Part shown: positions 54,961 through 63,930 of the stretch, piece after piece
How positions within the stretch are numbered: the first letter of the stretch is position 1
Layout: every line of letters starts with the position of its first letter
NCBI RefSeq assembly: GCF_037126465.1
Contig: NW_026999402.1
Coordinates: 1,054,001 to 1,118,000, forward strand
Source: Ornithodoros turicata
Lineage: Eukaryota; Arthropoda; Arachnida; Ixodida; Argasidae
DNA length: 64,000 nt
Direction: 5' to 3'
Position numbers and translations under genes: made by a program
Notes under the pieces: model-generated
What the model saw: only the letters and a program-made list of their open reading frames with translations
Told to the model about the DNA's origin: nothing
Database searches by the model: none

Positions 54961-55340
54961 CTACAAAAGGAGAAGGGGGTGTCTTCTGCTACAAAAGGAG
55001 ATGGGGGTGTCTTCTGCTACAAAAGGAGATGGGGGTGTCTTCTGCTGCAGAAAGTGTCGGGGTGTCTTCTGCTACAAAAGGAGATGTGGGTGTCTTCTGC
55101 TACAAAAGGAGATGGGGGTGTCTTCTGCTACAAAAGGAGATGTGGGTGTCTTCTGCTGCAAAAGGAGATGGTGGTGTCTTCTGCTACAAAAGGAGACGGG
55201 GGTGTCTTCTGCTGCAAAAGGAGACGGGGGTGTCTTCTGCTGCAAAAGGAGACGGGGTGTCTTCTGCTGCAAAAAGTGTCGGGGGGTGTCTTCTGCTGCA
55301 GAAGGAGCTAGGGTGTCTTCTGCTACAAACAGAGTGGGGT
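54961..55340 (+). repeat. 28-bp minisatellite, about 13 units
   Basis: Units of the form CTACAAAAGGAGATGGGG plus GTGTCTTCTG repeat head to tail. Most are 28 bp, three or four are 27 or 29, and some begin CTGCAAAA or carry AAAGTGTCGGGG. Because 28 is one more than a multiple of three, all three plus frames stay open and read the same peptide in rotated phase (GVFCYKRRWGCLLLQKE type). The frames 54849-55415, 54863-55525 and 54946-55311 are products of this array, not evidence of a gene. Confidence 0.95.
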
Positions 55341-55419
55341 CGCCGCTCGTATATTCGCCTTCTTTTTCTTCTTCGTCTCTTCGCCGCCGTTTCTCTAATC
55401 TCTACCCTGGCGTAAAGAA
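55341..55419. other. Spacer after minisatellite, CTT-rich
   Basis: CTTCTTTTTCTTCTTCGTCT and flanks; nothing else seen. Confidence 0.5.
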
Positions 55420-55507
55420 CATGCTGGATGTTGAAGTGAGGCTTTGTATGAGTTTGTCCTTTCTATGTGTTCCAGCCTCAAAACATCAATTGTTTCATGC
55501 TGGATGT
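55420..55507 (+). mobile_element. Element M insertion with 12-bp target duplication
   Basis: CATGCTGGATGT is repeated exactly at 55420-55431 and 55496-55507. The 64-bp insert runs GAGGCTTTGTATGAGTTTGT, CTATGTGTTCCAGCCTC and AAAACATCAATTG. This shows that the M sequence is the mobile 3' end of a retroelement, with no poly(A) tail. Confidence 0.75.
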
Positions 55508-57204
55508 CTTTCAAACGATGGCTGATTATGGTTATGCCCGGCTTATGCTTATGCCCTCACTCAATACCATGTCTCATTGCTGAAACTATTTTTTTAACCT
55601 AAATCTTCTCGGCTCGAAATGGGGGAAAAAGCACGCTCCAAACCATAGCTACGCGTATCTGATTGAAAAGGCAGGCGATGGCGATGACGGTGTCCGCGGA
55701 GAGTTCTCGGAACATTGCTACCTTTTGCGTATGCGCTGCAACGAAGCGCTCGTTCCATTCTGGGATGCTCGCTTGCAGGAACGGAATGTCTTTCCGTCAA
55801 GTTGATAAAGATAGCAAGGCGTGATGGATAGGCGACACAGGACTCAGGAGTGATTTTAAAATGCTGCCCATGGCGTAATGCATCAAATTTCGCAATGTGT
55901 CGCAATATGAGTGAGGAACGTCAGCGCTCCGTATGAAGCCTTGACTTCCTTTTAGTTTTTTCTTCGTACGGAAAAAGGTGGACTCCGAAAATGTTGTTCC
56001 TTCGGGAACGTCGGGTGTTGGAGACGTTGCGATGCTTCAGTTTATATCAGCAAAATTTGTATTATGGAATGTGCGTTGTACTTTTATTAGTTCTTCGTAG
56101 TCTCGTTTCTCTCTGAAGCTGACGTGAGCGTCTTTTTCTTCTTCTTCTTCTTCTTCGTATGTGATGTTACGATTAGTTCATTACGGTATTAAGAAATGTA
56201 CAAAGTACCATGGTACAACTACCAACCCATATATGTACAAAATCGAGTGCGTTATTCCCGCTTCTCACAGTTACTGCAAGCACTGTAACACCGTACATGG
56301 CTTGAACTTCTGACTACTTACGTATCATAGGAAATAATACATGACTGTGTAACTGATTGATTGAGATATAAAGATGAAAATATGGAGAAGCCGGTGTAAC
56401 TTGCTGGGAACATATTGTGGTAACAACATTTCTTTGTAGCACTGCGGTACGGTCTGCTTCTCTGCGAACTTCAAGGACCTAATATTTTTTTCTACACAAT
56501 CGGTTACGAATGCATATGCGTGATCTACATCGATCATCTCTTCAAACAATTCCGATAATACGAACTCGGGGTGAATGAAAGGAAATATCACATGATTTCG
56601 AGGACTTTATAGGGACGTTGAAGCAACGCTACCATGCGGGTACTTACGCTTCCATATAGGATATCGTTGTAGACACTTATCTTGTTACAACGAGCACCTC
56701 GCATTCTCTATAAACGTGCCTTCTTTAAACCTTGCACAGTCCGTGTAGAACGATGACATCGCAAAGTGAAAGAAAGCAACGAAGTAGGTAACGCAAACAA
56801 GACTGGGGAGCTAGTTTACAACTTCGATTTTCCAAACACTGGTGGCGACGAGCAAAAAGGGGTGAGGGTGGCACGTTCTTTTGACATACTTCTCTCTGAT
56901 TGGCCGGTCAATGTCGATGGCGACAGCGAATTCGTCGACGTCCGCGGTCGATGCCGCCAATGCCGTCGCAGTCTATCCCAACGTGGGCGGGATTAATCGA
57001 TTTTTGAAGACTAAGGCATCGCTCGATGATGTCTTCCTCTTTTTTTCCCCCCCTTCCTTCTCCCTGAAACGTTTCGTCGTCGTGGGGCAGATCCGCTGCT
57101 CCCACAGAATCCAGCGCCTGTCGTTCGTATTTCAGCGCAGACTTTTCCTCGATCGAGTCTCTTCGCGGAAGCTAACCCTCGTTTTTCTTTACCGAGTAAT
57201 GGTA
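55508..57204. other. No gene recognised; (CTT)n
   Basis: (TTC)n lies at 56135-56158. Minus frames 55594-55905 and 56325-56591 and plus frame 56881-57378 match nothing known; the last runs into the Tigger element. Confidence 0.4.
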
Positions 57205-57941
57205 TACAGTCGGACCTCGTTTTATGAACCCTCGATATACGAATTCCCTCAACTTACGAACGGCTCCACAGGGAACCAAACTTTTTCCGTGTATTTTGAC
57301 CTCGTTTTACGAACCCTCGATATCCGAACTATGAACGGAGTATTAGGGAACGGACCCAAAGTAGCCAAGCCATTCTGACCTCGATATACGAACGGGCGTT
57401 ATGAACGTACAGAGGACAGGCCAATGGACCGGAGGATAATGAAAGTTCCTCAGTACATGCTGCCAAGGTCAAACATACAATGTTCCAACGCCGCTACGTT
57501 CCACAAACATGATTCACCATTTCCTGAAAGCATAATTCGGACGTTTACAGCCGAACGGTTGTGAGTTTGGACCAGGTCTCCGAGATGGAAACCTCTTGCC
57601 GTTCCAAGAGAAGGCGTTCAGTCCTGACAGCCGGTGACAAGCGTGATATTTGCCGTTGGAAACAGTCTCATCCGCGCGCGATACGGTACTTTGAGGACCG
57701 GGTGGATGAGTCAAGTGTCAGACTTCTGTCATCTCTTCTAAACAGGATAGACCCTGCAGAAAGTATAGTGCAAAGCACAATTACGCAGTATTTTCAAAAA
57801 TAAAACTTATTCAAATTAATTTCCCGTGTTTTTGTGAGGTATTTGTGCACTGAGCACCTCGGACCTCGATTTACGAATACCTCGATTTACGAACAATTTT
57901 CTGAGAAACGAAGGATGTTCGTAAAGCGAGGTTTGACTGTA
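57205..57941 (+). mobile_element. Tigger/pogo-like transposon, internally deleted
   Basis: CAGTCGGACCTCGTTTTATG at 57207 and, on the other strand, CAGTCAAACCTCGCTTTACG from 57939 are inverted and flanked by TA (57205-57206, 57940-57941). The GACCTCGTTTTACGAAC motif recurs inside at about 57300, 57379 and 57857 as subterminal repeats. The 733-bp length is far short of an autonomous Tigger. Confidence 0.9.
57585..57803 (+). pseudogene. Tigger transposase remnant: N- and C-termini fused
   Basis: From ATG 57585 the frame begins METSCRSKRRRSVLTAGDKR, the start of the CENP-B-type helix-turn-helix of pogo transposases, then after about 30 residues continues with IRYFEDRVDESS to STITQYFQK and stop, which resembles the C-terminal tail (QTTITDFF type). 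Everything between, including the DDE catalytic domain, is gone. The frame is intact across the join. Confidence 0.75.
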
Positions 57942-58261
57942 GTTGCATTAAATAATGACAGGGCGTTGTGAGAGTTGAGTGCGGTGTTTGTCCTTGTGTG
58001 TGTTTCGTTGCCTCATGTACTTCTACGTTACATGAGGAAGACGCTGCCAGTCGCGAGAGTGTGCGTCTGTGTGAATGTGAGTGTGTCTGACAACGATGTA
58101 AGAGTACGGCGCGTGTCCCTGTGTTCCCTAACGTTGCTCACCAAGTTGGTGGGTATACGACGATGACATTCTTTTTCTCGCACTCGAATATAATGGTGTA
58201 TCTGGTACACTATCACACTATACACTGGTACGGTATCACGTTCGATCGGACATGGGAAGGT
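57942..58261. other. No gene recognised
   Basis: GTGT-rich stretch at 57985-58095; nothing identified. Confidence 0.4.
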
Positions 58262-58365
58262 ATTGAATTGAATTGAATTGAATTGAAACTTTATTTTACA
58301 TTGTAGCATGTACAATGTGGGAGGCCCAGTGCAAAAAGCTGCAAGAAGCAGCTTGACAAGGCTCT
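58262..58365 (-). mobile_element. LINE-like 3' end with (TTCAA)n tail
   Basis: A (TTGAA)n run, then ACTTTATTTTACATTGTAGC, ACAATGTGGGAGGCCCAGTG and CAAAAAGCTGCAAGAAGCAG. On the minus strand it is a 3' region with a pentanucleotide tail. It matches 44648-44700. Confidence 0.55.
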
Positions 58366-58559
58366 GGGTTCCCACTCTGACCGTGACAGTTGTCAACGAT
58401 AAACACACACAAGGCAATGTTCACTGTGTCACATATCAAATCATTCTATCAATGCTAATGACCAACGCAAGTGGAACATAATCAGACACACTTAGACAAG
58501 TAACATTTGACGAATCTGCTTGTTGGAAGTGTTTGCATAGATTTGAAATTTATTTAAAA
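58366..58559. other. No feature seen
   Basis: Short spacer, possibly the remainder of the LINE copy; no motif recognised. Confidence 0.35.
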
Positions 58560-58745
58560 TTACAGGCGCTTGAAAGGATAGTTTTTGATTACCATAGTTC
58601 GTTCTTGAGAACGGTACGCGTTCGAATCCCGCTGTTGGTGCAGTCTCTCAAAAATAGATATATTTTCTCCTTGCTTTCTTTTTACAACGACAGACGTCTA
58701 CAGCAAACCCAACGAATGTTTCGGTTGCAAATAAAGAATAAAGAA
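58560..58745 (+). mobile_element. Possible SINE with AATAAAG tail
   Basis: GCGTTCGAATCCCGCTGTTG at 58618 is B-box-like, with a possible A-box region upstream around 58570-58600. The 3' end reads AAATAAAGAATAAAG. It is a single copy with no match to the other SINE bodies. Confidence 0.35.
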
Positions 58746-58984
58746 AATCACGTGATCGTGTCCTGAAATTTAAGTGACTATTGGCGCCCCTAACTGCCAT
58801 TTCAAACCCTTGTTGCCGAGATGGCCCCGATTCGTCGAAGCAATTCCCCCCTTATATATATGTCGTGGCTTCTGCCGCGTCTGGGGGCTATACGTACGAC
58901 TCGGCTGTCCCCGTTTGTCAAGCCGGCCGCCGTAAATGTCATCCGGACATGGCCTGTCTGGAGTGTCGGGTCTTCTTCTTCTTC
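58746..58984. other. No gene recognised
   Basis: Part of a 223-codon minus frame (59441-58770) that also crosses a SINE and a MITE, so it is not a gene. Confidence 0.5.
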
Positions 58985-59150
58985 CAGGGTGCGGGAAAGA
59001 TAAACGCGGAGATTGGCAGGTGACCCTGAGGTTCGAACCCCGGGGCACCGAGTGTGCTTCTCTTGCACTTTCCTTTGACGGATTCAGATAAGTGTCGTAC
59101 AGTTTCTTGCGAAGTCCGCTCAGTGTCCACTTCCCCCTCACACACGCGCG
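58985..59150 (+). mobile_element. Diverged SINE copy
   Basis: GAGGTTCGAACCCCGGGGCA is a B-box. GAGTGTGCTTCTC, AGATAAGTGTCGTACAGTTT, GCGAAGTCCGCTCAGTGTCC and ACTTCCCCCTCACAC align in order with the common body (CTGTGCTGTCT, CGAATGTCGGCACAGTT, GAAGTCGGCCCAGGACGC, CCCCCCTG) at clearly lower identity. Confidence 0.5.
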
Positions 59151-59191
59151 CACATTGAGTATGATTACGCTACACCGACATGTTGCTGCGC

Positions 59192-59340
59192 CCCAAGCAG
59201 CACAAGAGTGAGTTTTAGTACGGCGTACGCTATTGCCTTTTGCGTACGCAAGGGATAGCGTACTATATACTACCACCCCATAGCATCTTTGCGTGGTATT
59301 GACTGGATATCGGCAACACCAATACGATATTACCGGTATC
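59192..59340. mobile_element. Composite of two MITE arms
   Basis: CCCAAGCAGCACAA (59192) is a terminus of the 31491 family. It is joined directly to GAGTGAGTTTTAGTACGGCG and TACGCTATTGCC, an arm of the 59454 family. TGGATATCGGCAACACC and AATACGATATTACC then resemble the 30235 family. Confidence 0.55.
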
Positions 59341-59453
59341 GGTACCGTTGATAACGTCACCGTTAAGCTACCGTGCCTACCGGAACCAATAGAGAACTTT
59401 AGCAAACCGTTGATAACCTTGCTTGCGCCGAACCGTATCAACCGGACCTAGAG
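59341..59453. repeat. Left arm of a larger inverted repeat
   Basis: TTTAGCAAACCGTTGATAAC here faces CCAACGGTTTGCTGAAACTG at about 59728-59747. CGGTATCGGTACCG faces CTACCGGTAGCGGTAC near 59812-59830. Confidence 0.5.
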
Positions 59454-59630
59454 TCAATAGTGAGTTTTAGTGCATCGTACGCTATCACCTTTGCGTACGT
59501 AAGGGATAGCGTGGTGGTTCTGCGCACTGCGCGAAGCTCTCTTTATCGTTTGCGCGTGCGCAGACCCACCAACGCTATCCCTTACGTACGCAAAGGCGAT
59601 AGCGTACGGTACATTAAAACTCTCTATTGA
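59454..59630. mobile_element. Palindromic MITE (TCAATAGTGAGTTTTAGT termini)
   Basis: TCAATAGTGAGTTTTAGTGC, ATCGTACGCTATCACC and TTGCGTACGTAAGGGATAGC at the left are mirrored by GCTATCCCTTACGTACGCAA, GGCGATAGCGTACGGTAC and ATTAAAACTCTCTATTGA. The 177-bp element can fold almost fully. The copy at 7510 is older and itself interrupted. Confidence 0.85.
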
Positions 59631-59850
59631 ATAAGCTTCGCTTAGTGACTCTAACCGGACCCAATCAGTGGATAAGATTCTGAGTCACACACGACTGCGA
59701 TTGGCTCCGATAGGCACGATAACCCTACCAACGGTTTGCTGAAACTGCCTAATGACAGAATGCGTGACTTAGAGTCGTATCTGTTGATAGGGGCGCGGTA
59801 GACGCGGTAGCCTACCGGTAGCGGTACACTAGCACTCGCTAATATTGGGC
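59631..59850. repeat. Right arm of a larger inverted repeat
   Basis: Partner of 59341-59453; see the matches given there. The MITE at 59454-59630 lies near the symmetry centre. Confidence 0.45.
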
Positions 59851-61064
59851 CTAGATGTTGACCTCCATGGGACAATATCTTTCGAACGGGAGCTTTTCCT
59901 TGTTAAGTCTTTGTTGTTCCCGTGGTGGCGCTACAGCCCAGAGGCGCAAGCGCACCGCTCTGCGTTACGAACACCCTGTTTGCATAAACACTGCGCCCAT
60001 TGTATAGCGCTTGCCTCTTGAAACCGCAATTCTCACACACCCTATTCCGTAACACTGTATTATATGAGTGCACATCCTGCGTCTTTCTTAGCTCCGCATA
60101 GGTATCGCTTCTGCCATGTTCCTAGCAGATGTCGCGTCCTATAGCTCCGTTGTAAAAGTCCGCGATAAGCACTGGTAGTTACGTCACGGTGAACACACAT
60201 TGCCCTATAGATAGAGCGTAGTTGAGCTCAATCGAGACAGATAAGCTGCTTTGCTGGGATAATTTAGGACCCCGTAGGTGGTCGATTTCTGGAACAGCAC
60301 CGTGGTCTTTGCGCGGGCGTCCTGCCTCATATATTCTCCACCAACTGATAAGGCTGTCGGGCCATGCCGTTTATGGTCCTACTCGAGGGTGCACATTTTT
60401 GCTCAGTCCATTGAGACGCCTTCTAGAAGAGGTGTCGAGTACAATTTTTTATTTTTATTTTTAATTTTTGCTTTTTACGGGCAAAGGGTCGTACGGAACT
60501 ACGGATACGAAAGGAATGGCTCTAGAATGTTTCGCTTCTCCCGCAGAACCGTTTTGATTTTCCTTTTTCTTTTTGAAAAGACGCGTAATTAAACCTGAAC
60601 CACAAAGAATGGTTCATGCGTCTGTTTTTGCCATTTGTAATAGGACAAAAAAAAAATCACGTTTTTCTCCCAGTGAATCGTCGCGAGAGTTCCTGTGTAG
60701 TGCGCCGAGGCGCCGAGGAAGAACATAGCGCCCTCTGTTCCTTCCTGTTTACATCTCTCTACATACGTCGCTTCATGTAAGCTCACGTGCTTCGTGAGGG
60801 TAACGCCGTGACGGTGCAATAAAAATAACTAAAAGTCTTCGGTCTTGTTGGCTCTCTCGTTCGTTGTTGCTGGCGTAAAATACTCTAGAAACCACGAGAC
60901 CGAAGCTATGCGCGATTAATCTTCTTACACGTTTTAAATATTCGCGCTGGACGTTTTTCCTTACGTTATTCTCTCGCGCTTGAGAATGCTGGGTGCTGTT
61001 ACTTGTGCCGCATATTTCGGACGTTTATCGATTTAAAGGTACGGGTAAAGGTATATAAGCAGCA
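59851..61064. other. No gene recognised
   Basis: An AT-rich run lies at 60438-60470. TAGCGCCCTCTG at about 60726 and similar motifs elsewhere may be chance. Frames at 60222-60592 match nothing known. Confidence 0.4.
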
Positions 61065-61560
61065 GACAGGCAGTTTACGTTGGCGGCGTAGTTTGCTGCT
61101 CGTAAACTGAGCGCAACAACAACAACAACGATAGGTGATGACGATGAAATGGAGTGTTTTACCATGGTGGTGCGGTACCTTACCCCATTGCACGTGGAAC
61201 ATTATATGAGGATGATGAAGGAAGGAGGAAAATACGAGAAAAAATTAAAACGTCTGGAACGACTCAGTGAACGACAGGAAGCCCAACTTATACACGCGAC
61301 AGCGCATTCGTCATGTTTTTAATTTGCAACAACAACCAACAACAACAACAAAAAAAAGGAAATAAAGAAAAGTGGCATAATCGGCTCAGGGCGACGTCTG
61401 ACGGGAAATAGTCCCCAGTTCGTCAGACAACAGTGGTCCACGTTCCCAAGAATAATTTGCTTCTCCTGATGGCTTCGCAGCCGACTTTTCTTTTGTTTTA
61501 ACCCAGTGTTGTCCGCTTGCAATGCAGTTTTGCCGCCGTACTTGGCGACCAATGCGAAGC
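61065..61560. repeat. Dispersed repeat, uninterrupted copy, with LINE-type 3' segment
   Basis: Blocks matching 5934-6120 and 6828-6935 occur here without the 700-bp interruption, but a (CAA)n-tailed LINE 3' segment matching 8165-8310 lies at about 61115-61290 (minus). (CAACAA) runs at 61111-61130 and 61326-61352. Confidence 0.6.
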
Positions 61561-61597
61561 CGGTGGCAACTTGGACACAGTGTTGGTGGCCGTACCA

Positions 61598-61855
61598 GCT
61601 CCACGCCGAGACTGGGAGGTGACGCGGGTTCGAATCCACGTCACCGGCTGTTTTGTTTGAGGTTTTCCCTGGGTTTTCCGGCATACTTTCCAGGCGAATG
61701 TCTCCACAGTTCCCCCTGAGGTCGGTCCAGGACGCATATACTAACCCCCCCCGCCCCTGTCCCCCACTCCTTCCTGCTGTCCTCTCTCCATCTGTCCACA
61801 TCTGTACGCCGCTCATAGCCACAGTTGCTTCGTGGCGCTAACACAGAATTAAAGT
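61598..61855 (+). mobile_element. tRNA-derived SINE with deleted A-box
   Basis: AGCTCC is joined directly to ACGCCGAGACTGGGAGGTGA, so the A-box arm is missing. GGGTTCGAATCCACGTCACC, GAGGTTTTCCCTGGGTTTTC, CAGTTCCCCCTGAGGTCGGT, CTCTCCATCTGTCCACATCT and GCTTCGTGGCGCTAACACAG follow, ending in AATTAAAG. Confidence 0.88.
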
Positions 61856-62710
61856 GTCGCCTGTAGTTCTTAATTTTTTACTAAAAAAAATACTAGCGCC
61901 TGTACAACTGTGACGTAAGAGTGTTCTGACGGTCTCGGGCTATCGAATATGTAGATATATTTTCTGAGATAACGTGTCCATTGCTTTACGGTATATATAC
62001 ATTTAAATAAATAAATAAATAAAAATAAGTTCATTGAGTATAGACGATTTTCTGTCTACAAACATGTGACGTCACGGAAGACCGGTTCGAGGTTATATTT
62101 TGCTGTGGTTGGCAAGCAGCGGGAAAAAAAGGCGTCGGCTGATAAAGCTGATAGCGCCCACCAGCATGCTTTGCGAGGTGGCGTTACGTCATCAATGACG
62201 TAGGCGTGCAGGTCGTCTATACCCTTCTACCTCACGTTCTCGCGAATGAGACCTTACCGAACTAACTTTCTCGGACATCTAATTTAACGAACACTAATTT
62301 GCCGCCACGCCGTCGGAAGTCTGCTAGCGGAGGCGGCCTTATCCATCACAATTGCTCGCTCATTTCATTTTCGCCGAAGCGCATATACCCGCACAAATTC
62401 CCACGTGAGAGTTCCCCCCCACCCCCCTCCCCTTCGAGATTGAATTTGTTCACAGCGAGCATCACCCGAAGCCGTCTGAGTCCCAAAGTAATCGCTCACG
62501 ATGCGCAAGCTGCGTCATCCACGCAAGAATTGCCTCATAATTGCCTCGCAGTCCGGGCGCCTTATTAACGGACGCACACAGGCTTACTCTTTATACCTCT
62601 TCCCGGCTTCGCTGCCTCGCACCGTGGGCTTAGTTGGGTGGCTAAGGTTTCTAATCTTTTCGCGCAACGCTCCAGTGTCTCTCGCGTCGTTCGAGTCGTT
62701 CAGGTGTGGA
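61856..62710. other. No gene recognised; (AAAT)n
   Basis: (AAAT)n at 62005-62027. Plus frames from 62299 and 62501 resemble nothing known. Confidence 0.4.
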
Positions 62711-62778
62711 GAACTCGGACTCCCCCTCTATGTTGTTCCAGCCTCAGAACATCAGTTTATCTCTTGTTGAACTCGGAC
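62711..62778 (+). mobile_element. Element M copy with 10-bp target duplication
   Basis: GAACTCGGAC is duplicated at 62711-62720 and 62769-62778. The 48-bp insert contains CTCTATGTTGTTCCAGCCTC and AGAACATCAGTTTATCTC. Confidence 0.7.
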
Positions 62779-62849
62779 AATTTAATAGTCAACTGCCCGC
62801 TGTGGTGTCCGACTCACCCGTTCGGTTGGTCGAAGAGGCAGGGATGTGG

Positions 62850-63030
62850 ACATGAGATAACTGATGTTCTGAGGCTGGAACAACATACAAGGGACAAGTT
62901 TAGGTTATTCACATTATTACAATTCACATTCACATTATTACAAAATAGGTTAGATTTAGGGACATACAAAAGGGGTTATCTGTCTCTTGTATGTTGTTCC
63001 AGCCTCAGAACATCAGTTACCTCATGTTCA
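62850..63030. repeat. Two further M copies in opposite orientation
   Basis: A minus copy at 62854-62897 (GAGATAACTGATGTTCTGAG, GCTGGAACAACATACAAGGG) and a plus copy at about 62981-63026 (CTCTTGTATGTTGTTCCAGC, CTCAGAACATCAGTTACCTC) flank an ACATTATTACAA-type short direct repeat. Confidence 0.75.
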
Positions 63031-63050
63031 ACAGTTGCCGCTTGCATCGT

Positions 63051-63252
63051 TCCCGTCGTATGAATGTGTGTATGAGTGAGCAAAAACGTAAGGGTGAAAG
63101 GAGGATGAGTGAGAGAGAGTGTGGCTGGTTTTTTCCCTCCAGACGACGCACCCTGGAAGTCGCTGGGAAGGCGTGTTAGCTTAGCTCAATTGGAAAGAGC
63201 CCTGGAACGGTAATCCAGAAGATGTGGGTTCTATTCCTACAGCTGGATAACC
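63051..63252 (+). mobile_element. Thr-head SINE with conserved upstream block
   Basis: 63051-63176 matches 3489-3616. The head from about 63177 reads GTTAGCTTAGCTCAATTGGA, then AGAGCCCTGGAACGGTAATC and GTGGGTTCTATTCCTACAGC. The B-box is damaged (TTCTATTCC for TTCGAGTCC). A triplicated CTATTCAGAAC follows at about 63251-63282. Confidence 0.75.
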
Positions 63253-63509
63253 TATTCAGAACCTATTCAGAACCTATTCAGAAAGACGACAAAATGTATA
63301 GACTTTGAACACCAACACTTTGTACCGTGCAGTTAATCTTGCAGGCCATGTAACTGCTCTTATCTCTCGACGATATCATTCACACGTAGCGTTATTGCTG
63401 AAATTCTAATTACTATCGCGGGTACGACATCCCATAATTGTAACTGAAAGTGTAACGTAATAAAATCTGACCACGTCTCTTGACAGTACACGTTTCAAAC
63501 ACCGACATG

Positions 63510-63665
63510 GCATCTCCGTTAGTACTTAAAACTTCAGACCGGGCCTGTTGGTAAGGCATGGCGGAATAAAAGCGCTAAAAAACACAAGGACGACGGACAC
63601 ACAGTTAGCGCTGCGTGTCCGTCGTCCTTGCGTTTTTAGCGCTTTTATTCCGCCATCTCCGTTAG
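63510..63665. mobile_element. Fold-back insertion flanked by 12-bp repeats
   Basis: CATCTCCGTTAG occurs at 63510-63521 and 63654-63665. Between them ATGGCGGAATAAAAGCGCTA to GACGACGGACACACAG is mirrored by CTGCGTGTCCGTCGTCCTTG to TAGCGCTTTTATTCCGCCAT, an almost perfect stem of about 45 bp with an 8-base loop. The layout resembles inverted terminal copies seen in Penelope-like elements, which is an inference. Confidence 0.7.
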
Positions 63666-63692
63666 GCTTCATAAAGAAATGTAACGACTTCT

Positions 63693-63775
63693 CAACAACT
63701 TTATTTTTAAGATGATGAATGGGGAGTTTCATCGCCAGAGGCGATACTCTACCCCATTGCAGGTGGGGATGTGGG
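63693..63775 (-). mobile_element. LINE-type 3' end, (TTG)n-tailed family
   Basis: CTCAACAACTTTATTTTTAA, GATGATGAATGGGGAGTTTC, ATCGCCAGAGGCGATACTCT and ACCCCATTGCAGGTGGGG match 41748-41830 and link to the TACCCCATTGCACGTGG part of 61115-61290. Confidence 0.65.
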
Positions 63776-63825
63776 GAATGAAATATAATGAGCCCCTTCA
63801 CACCAGACTTGTACGTATTGGGAAT

Positions 63826-63930
63826 ATTGTATTTAAAATACTGTATTTTAAATACAATTTGCGGTATTTTGGTACTCTACTCAATACTTTTTGTTTTGTG
63901 TATTTGTACTCTATTTAAAATACATTTATG
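63826..63930. repeat. AT-rich palindromes (GTATTTAAAATAC)
   Basis: GTATTTAAAATAC and GTATTTTAAATAC lie side by side at about 63829-63857, with further TATTTAAAATAC at 63912-63923. Such motifs occur at ends of hAT-type MITEs, but no boundary is clear. Confidence 0.4.

Noticed and set aside
54961..55340. CRISPR-like array
   Set aside because: Units are contiguous with no unique spacers; this is a tandem minisatellite in a eukaryotic context.
54849..55525. Cys/Lys-rich repeat protein of up to 220 residues
   Set aside because: The 28-bp minisatellite opens all three frames equally, so there is no reason to prefer any one as coding.
58770..59441. 223-codon minus frame
   Set aside because: Runs through a diverged SINE and parts of two MITEs.
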